NCBI RefSeq assembly: GCF_000238775.2
Contig: NZ_AFEJ02000004.1
Span: 56,101 to 120,100, forward strand
Direction of reading: 5' to 3'
Length of the DNA: 64,000 bases
From: Acaryochloris sp. CCMEE 5410
GTDB lineage: Bacteria > Cyanobacteriota > Cyanobacteriia > Thermosynechococcales > Thermosynechococcaceae
Notes under the pieces: generated by a model
Told to the model about the DNA's origin: nothing
The model's database searches: none
Seen by the model: only the letters and a program-made list of their open reading frames with translations
Shown: one piece after another, positions 16,913 through 23,855 of the stretch
Numbering within the stretch: the stretch's first letter is position 1
Layout: each line of letters opens with the position of its first letter
Program-made: the position numbers and the translations under genes

Positions 16913-18937
16913 GTGGTGCAATTTATGTCGCGTTTCTCTCAAATTTCCGACATCCCTCCCGTACGTCTTATTGAGTTTGGCAAGGAGAAATCGGAAGAGA
17001 GCACGGCCCCTGTGAAGCCAGCGGTGGTGAATCTGCGATCGCAACGCATCGAACAGTTCCTCACCCTGAAGAATTTGGCGGCCAACACCCGTCGTAATTA
17101 TGAACGACATTTACTACAGTTCAGTCTGTGGGTGAACAAGGACTGGCACCAGATTACCATGAATGATTTGAAACGCTACAAGACTTATCTGGAGTCGGGT
17201 TGGCAGTTGAAGCAAGGCTCAGTGGGGGCAGTGTTGACGGCCCTTAAAAGCTTCTTTACCTGGCTCGAAAAAGCAGGATATATCGAGGACAATCCCGGTG
17301 CGGCCATCAGTATTCCGGTGACCCCGGAGACGGAGGGGAAAAACCTGGAACTATTCCAGGTGGAAGCATTGTTTGAAGCATTGGAAGGGCGAAAAACGGA
17401 GAGACGAGATCGGGCGATTCTGTGTTTGATGGTCTATGCCGGGTTGCGGGCAGAGGAAATCTCTCTGCTTAATGCAGGAGATTATAACGGGGTGGAAATC
17501 ACCATTCGTCAGGCTAAGCATGGGTCCGTGGGTCGAGTGCCCGTGGATGAACAGACGGATGCAGCGCTGCGGGCTAATCTCCGAGTTCGGATGACGGACT
17601 ATGAGGGGAAAATAACGGCTGAAGATCCGATGTTTGTCTCCACAAGTCATCGAAATAAGGGGCAGCGGTTGGGGTATGAGGGCATCTATAAGCTGGTCAA
17701 GGCTTTGGCCCAGGATGCTGGCTGGCCGGACATCCATCCTCACAAAGGACGGCATACCTATGCCAGTCAGTTGATTGAGAATGGCATGGATGCGTACCTG
17801 GCGATGACCTTGATGCGGCAGCGATCTGTGAAGGCGTTTGAGGTCTATTCCCAGAAAGTGCGGTATAAAACGGCCAAAGGGGTTTTCTTTGAAGGGAAAG
17901 GGGAAGTGGAACGACAACCGATGTCATTGGAGGAACTGGTGGCGTTTGGCGGTGTGCCTCATAATGATGCGATTCGGTCAGAGGCTTTAGAGCCTGATAT
18001 TCTGCCCCCGATCCAAGCAGTGGATCTGCCCTCAAATGTTGTCCAAGTAGGACTTACCCTTGAGGTTTCAGGACGGAAGAAGGGCAAAGTTAGACGGGAG
18101 ATCGAGGAGCGGGTGTTGAGTCCCTATCAGATGGTCAAACTGAAGCCACGGGGGAACGAGTACGAGCTGACGGTTTTGGTTGAGGAAGATGAAGACTTGT
18201 CAGCAATCCTCGCTCAGATGAAGTGGGAGATGCAGGTTCTGGGTGAGTTGGATGAATGCTCGGTGAAAGTGAAGCTAAGGCCAGAAAAAGAGTTGAATGG
18301 ATTAGCTCCAGAGAATGGAGTGGCCGCCGACAAGCCGGAAGGTATAGAGCTGGAGGCTGTCATCAAAGAACCTTCGGACTGGCCTAAGATTACTGCGGCG
18401 GGGATGCCATCTGCGGTGTCTAGTGTTTATCAACTGAAAATCACGCTGATGGGCGTCCGGCCCCAAGTCTGGCGTCGCTTTCAAGTTCCTGAAATAATGA
18501 CGCTGGCCCAACTTCATTTCGTGATTCAAGCCGTGATGGGCTGGGAAGGCTACCATCTGCACCAGTTCTCGGATAGCGAAGATGAGGCCATGACGTTAGC
18601 AGAGCTGATTGAGGACGATTTATTCTCATTCGGATACCTATATGACTTCGGGGATATGTGGCAACACGAAATCAAGGTGGAGAAAAGGTTAGCGAGTAAA
18701 CCTGGAAAAGACTATCCCGTTTGTTTGGCTGGGAAGCGGGCCTGCCCACCGGAAGACTGTGGTGGAGACTGGGGGTATGCTCATCTGCTGAGGGTACTGA
18801 AGAACCCCCGACATTCACAGTATGAGGAAAGAATGGAATGGGTTGGGAGTGATTTTGACCCAAAAGCGTTTGATCAGGAGGAGGTGAATCAAGTTCTGAG
18901 GGAGCTTGAGGATGAGATAGTGGGGTACGACAATTAA
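16913..18937 (+). CDS. Tyrosine recombinase fused to a pRiA4b ORF-3-like domain
   Basis: A 674-residue chimera. Residues ~40-130 are a core-binding SAM-like domain, and ~145-320 form the tyrosine-recombinase catalytic domain with Arg179 (GLRAEEISLL), Lys202 (AKHGSVGRVP), His277/Arg280 (HKGRHTYASQL) and Tyr312 (VYSQ). The usual His/Trp nine residues before the Tyr is Gln303. Residues ~365-460 form an unrecognised beta-rich linker. Residues ~500-670 match the plasmid pRiA4b ORF-3 family (VYQLKITLMGVRPQVWRRFQ, LYDFGDMWQHEIKVEK, YPVCLAGKRACPPEDCGGDW). GTG codons at 16913 and 16916 precede an ATG at 16925. Its position beside parA and iterons suggests plasmid dimer resolution or copy control; that role is inferred. 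Confidence 0.85.
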   Translation: MVQFMSRFSQISDIPPVRLIEFGKEKSEESTAPVKPAVVNLRSQRIEQFLTLKNLAANTRRNYERHLLQFSLWVNKDWHQITMNDLKRYKTYLESGWQLKQGSVGAVLTALKSFFTWLEKAGYIEDNPGAAISIPVTPETEGKNLELFQVEALFEALEGRKTERRDRAILCLMVYAGLRAEEISLLNAGDYNGVEITIRQAKHGSVGRVPVDEQTDAALRANLRVRMTDYEGKITAEDPMFVSTSHRNKGQRLGYEGIYKLVKALAQDAGWPDIHPHKGRHTYASQLIENGMDAYLAMTLMRQRSVKAFEVYSQKVRYKTAKGVFFEGKGEVERQPMSLEELVAFGGVPHNDAIRSEALEPDILPPIQAVDLPSNVVQVGLTLEVSGRKKGKVRREIEERVLSPYQMVKLKPRGNEYELTVLVEEDEDLSAILAQMKWEMQVLGELDECSVKVKLRPEKELNGLAPENGVAADKPEGIELEAVIKEPSDWPKITAAGMPSAVSSVYQLKITLMGVRPQVWRRFQVPEIMTLAQLHFVIQAVMGWEGYHLHQFSDSEDEAMTLAELIEDDLFSFGYLYDFGDMWQHEIKVEKRLASKPGKDYPVCLAGKRACPPEDCGGDWGYAHLLRVLKNPRHSQYEERMEWVGSDFDPKAFDQEEVNQVLRELEDEIVGYDN

Positions 18938-18988
18938 AAAACAGTTGATGGTGGGGAATTTGACCTGGGATTTTCGAAGAAGATAGCG

Positions 18989-19601
18989 CTACATGTATAC
19001 ATTTATAATTTTAGATAAAGAGACAAGTATACTTCTAGAGGGGGAGAGGCACAATAACAGAGGCTCAACTTCTGTAGTCAGATTGAACCAAAGATACCGT
19101 AGGATTTTAGAAAATAAGTCTACATGTATACATTTATATTTATCGACAACTAGATAAGTAGACTTTTATATATCGATTATTTTATGGTGCATTTGAAATG
19201 AGGCAACAGGGACTATGACCCCGACTGTATGAGCATTGACGCATCATGTAGAATCAGCAAAATGGACAACTGATTTTTTTGTTGTAGATATGTATACATG
19301 TAGAGAAAACGACGATAGTACACTGATATTCACATCTGCACTGCCACAGGTAGACATGTATACATATCTGCCTGTATATTGACTATCGTCATCTGTATGG
19401 CCTTCAGTCACAATTGGTAAATGAGAAAAAGAACATTACCAAAGTTGAATTTACTTCGAAGCATAATCTACATGTATCTTTATCGATACTTCTAAGATTA
19501 GAAATGTATACATGTCGTCATATCTAAAAGTAGTTCAATATACACCAATCAAAACAAATGTGTATACACCTATAAAATTATTTAAGTATAAATGTATACA
19601 T
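18989..19601. promoter_or_regulatory. Field of ATGTATACAT palindromes upstream of parA (candidate centromere/operator)
   Basis: The AT-rich gap 18938-19615 carries the 10-base palindrome ATGTATACAT at 18993, 19124, 19290, 19356, 19504 and 19592. Variants are AAGTATACTT (19025), GTGTATACAC (19560) and a half site ACATGTATC (19470). Many are preceded by CTAC or followed by GTAG, giving a longer TACATGTATACATGTA-like site. The last copy ends 14 bases before the parA start, overlapping its promoter/leader. Iteron arrays like this serve as ParB/RHH-bound centromeres and as autoregulatory operators. Confidence 0.75.
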
Positions 19602-19615
19602 TTAGAGGAGCTAAC

Positions 19616-20236
19616 ATGAAGACAATATCTTTACTCTCACAAAAAGGTGGGGCAGGTAAGACGCTGTTATCAGTAAATTTGGCATCTTACGCAGCGAGCC
19701 AAGGGGAGACGGTTGCAATTATAGATATAGATGGTCAAGCCTCATCATGTGTATGGCATGACGAGAGGGAGGACACTGAGGAGTTGCCTGAAATATCAGT
19801 GATTAGCTCTCAGCCAAAGAGGTTACCGAATGTACTCAAAGCAGCTAAGAAAGGAGGGGCTACGTTCGTTGTAATTGATACGAGTCCTAATTCAGAGGGT
19901 GCAACTTTAGAGGCTGCAAAGAATTCTGATTTTGGATTAATTCCATGCCGAGCTGCACTAGCTGATATCAAAGCTATTAAGAGCACTGTTGATCTGATCA
20001 AAATAGCCAATATTCCTGCTGGGATAGTGATTAATGCTTGCAAGACCAAGGGTTTAGCATATGACGCCCAAACAGCTCTGGGAGTTTATGGCTTACCTAT
20101 CGCCGATGTGGTAATTGGCGATCGCACCCCCTTTAATCATGCTTTTACCAGTGGACTGGGTATTTGTGAATATGAGCCAAAGTCAAAAGCCGCTAACGAA
20201 ATAAGATTGCTTTACCAATGGATGTCATCAAAATAA
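19616..20236 (+). CDS. parA: ParA-family partition ATPase
   Basis: A 206-residue type Ib-size ParA that moves plasmid copies using ATP on the nucleoid. The deviant Walker A SQKGGAGKTLLSVNLA has the signature lysine; DIDGQASSCVWHDERED is the Walker A' region and FVVIDTSPNSEG the Walker B. The start is the ATG at 19616, behind GAGGAG; an in-frame ATG at 19592 lies inside an iteron and lacks a ribosome site. There is no N-terminal HTH, so repression of the operon is expected to come from the small downstream partner. Iterons lie on both sides. Confidence 0.92.
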   Translation: MKTISLLSQKGGAGKTLLSVNLASYAASQGETVAIIDIDGQASSCVWHDEREDTEELPEISVISSQPKRLPNVLKAAKKGGATFVVIDTSPNSEGATLEAAKNSDFGLIPCRAALADIKAIKSTVDLIKIANIPAGIVINACKTKGLAYDAQTALGVYGLPIADVVIGDRTPFNHAFTSGLGICEYEPKSKAANEIRLLYQWMSSK

Positions 20237-20240
20237 ATAT

Positions 20241-20460
20241 CTACATGTATACATGTGGACTATATTTACTGTATACATAGTTAAACCATCCATATCGTGG
20301 CTAAAAACATCGGAGCATTAATCATGGCTAATTTGCAGGCAATAGAATAGCAAGCAAACCAAGATAGCATGTCTACACGTCTACGAAGATTCATTTGGGA
20401 GTCGCAAGTATTTCTACATGTCTACATATAAGAATACCTAAATGTATACATGTATAAGTG
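20241..20460. promoter_or_regulatory. Second iteron cluster between parA and the RHH gene
   Basis: ATGTATACAT occurs at 20245 and 20442, with a near copy TGTATACAT at 20270. Between them are related GTCTACACGTCTAC and TCTACATGTCTACAT motifs (about 20370-20428). The spacing suggests that the ParB-like partner binds both upstream of parA and upstream of its own gene, so the RHH gene may also be transcribed independently. Confidence 0.65.
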
Positions 20461-20493
20461 TTTAATTTTAGATACGCCGGGAAAAACTAGAGT

Positions 20494-20781
20494 ATGCCTA
20501 CTAAAAAGAAATCTCTGACAAGCTCAATGCAAGCTGCAGCAGGTAACGACACTAACTTGCCAGAAGAAACTGCCGAGCAAAAGTCCGAATCACAACCCAA
20601 GCTCTCAACAAGTAGGGCACCTGTGAGAGAGGGGACTCGTGCCATTGGAGGGCACTTTGCACCGGAAGTTCTGAAACAGCTCAAGCTGATTGCATTGGAA
20701 AATGATACGACAAACCAAAAGCTACTGGGTGAAGCGCTTAATTTACTTTTTGCGAACTATGGAAAACCGCCTATCGCATAG
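20494..20781 (+). CDS. Ribbon-helix-helix DNA-binding protein, probable ParA partner
   Basis: A 95-residue protein. The first ~45 residues are polar and probably disordered (KKKSLTSSMQAAAGNDTNL), as in ParG-like partners where the flexible tail stimulates the ATPase. Residues ~48-95 (TRAIGGHFAPEVLKQLKLIA, then TTNQKLLGEALNLLFANYGK) match the antitoxin-like ribbon-helix-helix domain often encoded after plasmid parA genes. It would bind the ATGTATACAT palindromes as centromere protein and repressor. The RHH fold is well supported; the pairing with ParA is contextual. Confidence 0.8.
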   Translation: MPTKKKSLTSSMQAAAGNDTNLPEETAEQKSESQPKLSTSRAPVREGTRAIGGHFAPEVLKQLKLIALENDTTNQKLLGEALNLLFANYGKPPIA

Positions 20782-20854
20782 TCCGAATATTCACCCTATA
20801 CGAGGTCAAGCCGATATACGTGTAAAAACTTGCGACTCATAGTCGGTGCAAGCT

Positions 20855-21244
20855 CTAATACAGGCTCTTTTCTGACTCAACATTAAAGGTCGTTACCCAT
20901 TCGTCTCCTGATCTACGAGATATAGCGATGCCATGAATTTCACGAAGATCTTTTTTGTCTAAGCCGCGATCCTTAAATGATTTTTTCATTCTGTCAGGGA
21001 GCGAAGATGTTTCAAGCTTAAAAGTCGCTTTGTATCTTGAGTGTATTTCAGGCTCGGTTTTAGTTCCAAGATTTTCAGTGTCTTCAATATCAAATTTAGA
21101 CACTTTTAAATGTGCTCCGCTGTAAACTAGAGATTCATCGTAGTTCTCAACGATTTCATTCTTTGATGGGCCAATTTGCTGGCTGCACCCAGTAAGGAGC
21201 AACAGAGCGATTAATGCTCGAATACAGAAAGGTAATTTCTTCAT
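20855..21244 (-). CDS. Lipoprotein of a small paralogous family
   Basis: A 129-residue protein with a lipoprotein signal (KKLPFCIRALIALLLLTGCS; the lipobox Cys is at residue 20). The mature domain has FDIEDTENLGTKTEPEIHSR followed by a strand pattern ending HGIAISRRSGDEWVTTFNVE. A related lipoprotein was encoded at 53609-51596, sharing the SENLGTETEP motif and a similar C-terminal strand. It is probably anchored in the outer or inner membrane. Function unknown. Confidence 0.65.
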   Translation of the reverse strand: MKKLPFCIRALIALLLLTGCSQQIGPSKNEIVENYDESLVYSGAHLKVSKFDIEDTENLGTKTEPEIHSRYKATFKLETSSLPDRMKKSFKDRGLDKKDLREIHGIAISRRSGDEWVTTFNVESEKSLY

Positions 21245-21375
21245 ACCTCACCCACAATCAAACCTGATTAAGTTCCACATTGACATTGAGAAAGACAGCA
21301 AGCAATAAAGAAATCCCTAAATCTCAGTAGATTTTAGTAAAAATGTACTTCTCATATTGAGAAGTCAACTGATTC

Positions 21376-21779
21376 TCTACGGGGTATTTTGGAAGAACCC
21401 CCAAAAGTGACGATTCTGCGATGAATTGGGTTGTTGATCCGGCCTTAAAACTTATCGAGGTATAAAATCCCCAGCATGAAAACCCACGCTCGTGCAGTTT
21501 TTGCCTCTAATGATGTCTCCTAAATCGATTAATAGACAGTAGTGTCTACTAACTCGGATTTAACGATTTAATAGACAGTGTTTTTGGGGTGATTTTGGCT
21601 GTCTCCTAACTCTTGATATATTAGACAGTTGAATAATATGAAGAGACTTTAAGCCTAGTGTTTGCAACGGTTCTGCTGAACTTGATTCCCTTGCTCGAAA
21701 ACGCTTGATGGATGTTTTCAGGGCAGACCTACTTCAGAATCGTCACTTTTGGGGGTTGTTCCACAAAACCCCTTCTACG
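21376..21779. mobile_element. Non-autonomous element (MITE-like) with ~40-base inverted ends
   Basis: The left end, from GGGGTATTTTGGAAGAACCC at 21381 through CAAAAGTGACGATTCTG, is mirrored by the right end, 21735-21774. There is no coding capacity. The left end matches the sequence just before the transposase fragment at 57411 (GGGGTATTGTGGAAGAACCC), so it may be a deletion derivative of that element. Its interior holds three TGTCT..TAA/TTA..AGACA inverted pairs (21515-21630). This fills most of the gap 21245-21842. Confidence 0.7.
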
Positions 21780-21842
21780 GTCGTGCATCAAAAAAGAGTG
21801 GGTTTGTTAAACCTATAGGGAGTTGAGTTTTCCTATCCGCTG

Positions 21843-21978
21843 ATGCAATGTCCTCTATGTGATCATCCAACAACCCACAAACACGGTAAAACCAGTAAAG
21901 GCAGCCAACGTTACCGTTGCCCCCACTGTCACCAAACCTTCAGTGAGACCTTTGATACCCTTTATTATCGCCGTCAGA
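21843..21978 (+). pseudogene. IS1-family InsA fragment
   Basis: The frame begins MQCPLCDHPTTHKHGKTSKG and continues QRYRCPHCHQTFSETFDTLY, the zinc-finger N-terminus of IS1-type InsA with its two CxxC pairs. It stops exactly at the inverted repeat of ISKra4-like copy B, and the rest of IS1 is not found on the other side. So both insertion and a deletion or rearrangement have occurred. Confidence 0.8.
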
Positions 21979-23643
21979 TCCCTAGTGGTCATAAGTCGGT
22001 GTAAAGATCAGCCTATCTCAAGCAGCTTCTTCAAACGATTCAAGCTTCCAGTCGGGAAGAGTTCTGGTCTTTCTCCATACTTCAAGCTCTCCATTTCGAC
22101 TCAGAGCTTCCAAAGAAGCTAAGGCAGCCACCCCTAGAGCGGTCCACTTCATACCTTTGTGTTTGCATCGGGCAGCGACACTCCAATCATTAAACTTCTC
22201 GACTCGGTTACTGGCAATCCATAACCCGGCTCTGGAGCGCTTACTGTAGTTGGGTAAGTAAGGTCGTCGATTGTCCAAATAGTCGATCAAGGTATCCAAT
22301 GCGTCCTCATTGCGCATTTGCCCCCGTAGAGCAGACAAACTATCGACAGCTTCTTGGATTTTTCCAGTCCGCAACTGGGTTAGTAACTTCCCTTGAATCG
22401 ACAAGCGATGGGCTTTATCGTGACACGCAGAACCGAGTTCTTGTTTGCACCGCTTGGCCAGGTGATACCAGCACAGAATCATAGCCTTATTGTCGATTGG
22501 TAATGCTTCAAACCAGTTACGGATCCACTTGGCCCCATCCCCCAGCACCATCAACTGGAGGTCACCGCGATGTACTCCCAAAAGCGCTAATAAACCCCCG
22601 ACCTGAAACCATAATTTGGCTGAAGTTTCCGCACTAAAGTACCAGCTTTTGAGCGACGTCATGACCACTGCAGTATAGTGCCAGATTTCCTTGCGCCCTG
22701 TTGTAGCCTGGGCTTTAACTTTGACTTCATCTGGCTGCACCATCACCCATCCGGCATCCACTTGGCGAGGTTGGTCACGCTTGATTGCCTCCACTACGGT
22801 CGGTGATCCAGCAAAGCCTACCGGGAAATCTAACTCTTCCAACTCCTCCAACTTCTCATCTGGAGCGACCTCTATAATCTCCTCCAGGTCAGGCACAATG
22901 GATAAATGAGGAGCCTTCACTTGAAAAATTGAAGCGGCGGCTGGATCTTTTTCCCAGATCTCTATTGCCCGCGCTTCCGTTTCTTTTTGAAGGGCAGCAC
23001 CTTCTTGGTGGACGATTTTGAGGATGCTACTACGAGCGATTAAATCTGTCTCCCCTGCCCGCTCCTCAATGCTTTCAAGGGTTTGAGAAGTGGTTTGATT
23101 AAGAAGTCCATCACAGACTGCATCTCGTAATCCTTGGGTAAGAAAGACTTGTTGAGGTGTTTGCCATGCATCAGCAGAGGGGAGCAATGATTTGCCATTT
23201 ACTGATTGTCGTAACCGGATGCGGGGTACTGCAACGGTGCCAAAAATGGTCTTGAAGGTATAGACTTTGGACCCATTCCGGTACAGTCTACCTTCTTGTT
23301 TCCGGAATCGTTGCTCAAGCACCAGTTCGAGATCGGCACGTTGGATGGATTCTCTAAACAACTCTCGCTTAATTTGCTGGCCAGCAGTCTCAATGTGAGC
23401 TTCCAGATGCTGGGGGAGATCAGCATCCTGATTGGGCATTTCGTAACGGACCTCTATGGTGGCTTTCACCGTGAGTACGCCATTATGAATCTCAACTGCT
23501 TGAGTGTCGAACTGAGTCTCGACGTTTTCACTTCCCATTACCTGTATCCTGCTGCCAGTGTAGGGTAACGCTAACACGAAGTCCCTGATTTATCGTTCGC
23601 TTGAGAGAGACCGATCTTTACACCGACTTATGACCACTAGGGA
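21979..23643 (-). mobile_element. ISKra4-like insertion sequence, copy B
   Basis: This has the same ~31-base terminal repeats as copy A (TCCCTAGTGGTCATAAGTCG at 21979, complement ending 23643), in opposite orientation and 9 bases longer. It interrupts an IS1 remnant on the left and abuts an antitoxin-like fragment on the right. The inverted A/B pair, 8.9 kb apart, is a substrate for inversion of the 13.1-22.0 kb segment. Confidence 0.85.
22018..23577 (-). CDS. Transposase of ISKra4-like element (copy B)
   Basis: A 519-residue intact frame, nearly identical to the 516-residue enzyme of copy A. Differences include a three-residue acidic expansion (ELEELEELDF) and scattered substitutions (ATEARA to ETEARA, LWTG to LRTG). 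The DDE-region landmarks VLGDGAKWIRNW and ASNRVEKFNDWSVAA are conserved. The similarity suggests recent duplication and possible activity. Confidence 0.8.
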   Translation of the reverse strand: MLALPYTGSRIQVMGSENVETQFDTQAVEIHNGVLTVKATIEVRYEMPNQDADLPQHLEAHIETAGQQIKRELFRESIQRADLELVLEQRFRKQEGRLYRNGSKVYTFKTIFGTVAVPRIRLRQSVNGKSLLPSADAWQTPQQVFLTQGLRDAVCDGLLNQTTSQTLESIEERAGETDLIARSSILKIVHQEGAALQKETEARAIEIWEKDPAAASIFQVKAPHLSIVPDLEEIIEVAPDEKLEELEELDFPVGFAGSPTVVEAIKRDQPRQVDAGWVMVQPDEVKVKAQATTGRKEIWHYTAVVMTSLKSWYFSAETSAKLWFQVGGLLALLGVHRGDLQLMVLGDGAKWIRNWFEALPIDNKAMILCWYHLAKRCKQELGSACHDKAHRLSIQGKLLTQLRTGKIQEAVDSLSALRGQMRNEDALDTLIDYLDNRRPYLPNYSKRSRAGLWIASNRVEKFNDWSVAARCKHKGMKWTALGVAALASLEALSRNGELEVWRKTRTLPDWKLESFEEAA

Positions 23644-23666
23644 ATGGTCACTTTAGCCGTTTTTCA

Positions 23667-23774
23667 ATGGATAAACTTCTCGACTTCCTGAAACGATTGG
23701 AGCATAAGGTTACGATTGAGATCAGCCCTCATCAAACAGGTGAGCCTTATCATCAGGTTGCTTTTAGCAGCTGA
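23667..23774 (+). pseudogene. C-terminal fragment of an HTH antitoxin-like protein
   Basis: A 35-residue frame MDKLLDFLKRLEHKVTIEIS, followed by PHQTGEPYHQVAFSS, resembles the tail of XRE-type antitoxin or regulator proteins, which end with a short helix and strand after the HTH. The HTH itself is missing and the fragment starts right after ISKra4-like copy B. Assignment is tentative. Confidence 0.4.
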
Positions 23775-23855
23775 AATCGCTGTGTGTTAGTTTTGCTGTT
23801 CATGATTCATTGATCCAAAGCTACGGTCATTCCCTCGTTGTCAGGCTGCTCAGAT

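Noticed and set aside
18989..20460. Iteron field considered as a CRISPR array
   Set aside because: The repeats are 10-base palindromes at irregular spacing without uniform spacers or adjacent cas genes.
21500..21630. TGTCTxxTAA repeats considered as a CAST/Tn7-like transposon end
   Set aside because: No tnsB, tnsC, tniQ or Cas12k gene is present in the window, and the spacing is not diagnostic. Mentioned only as a possibility in the MITE entry.
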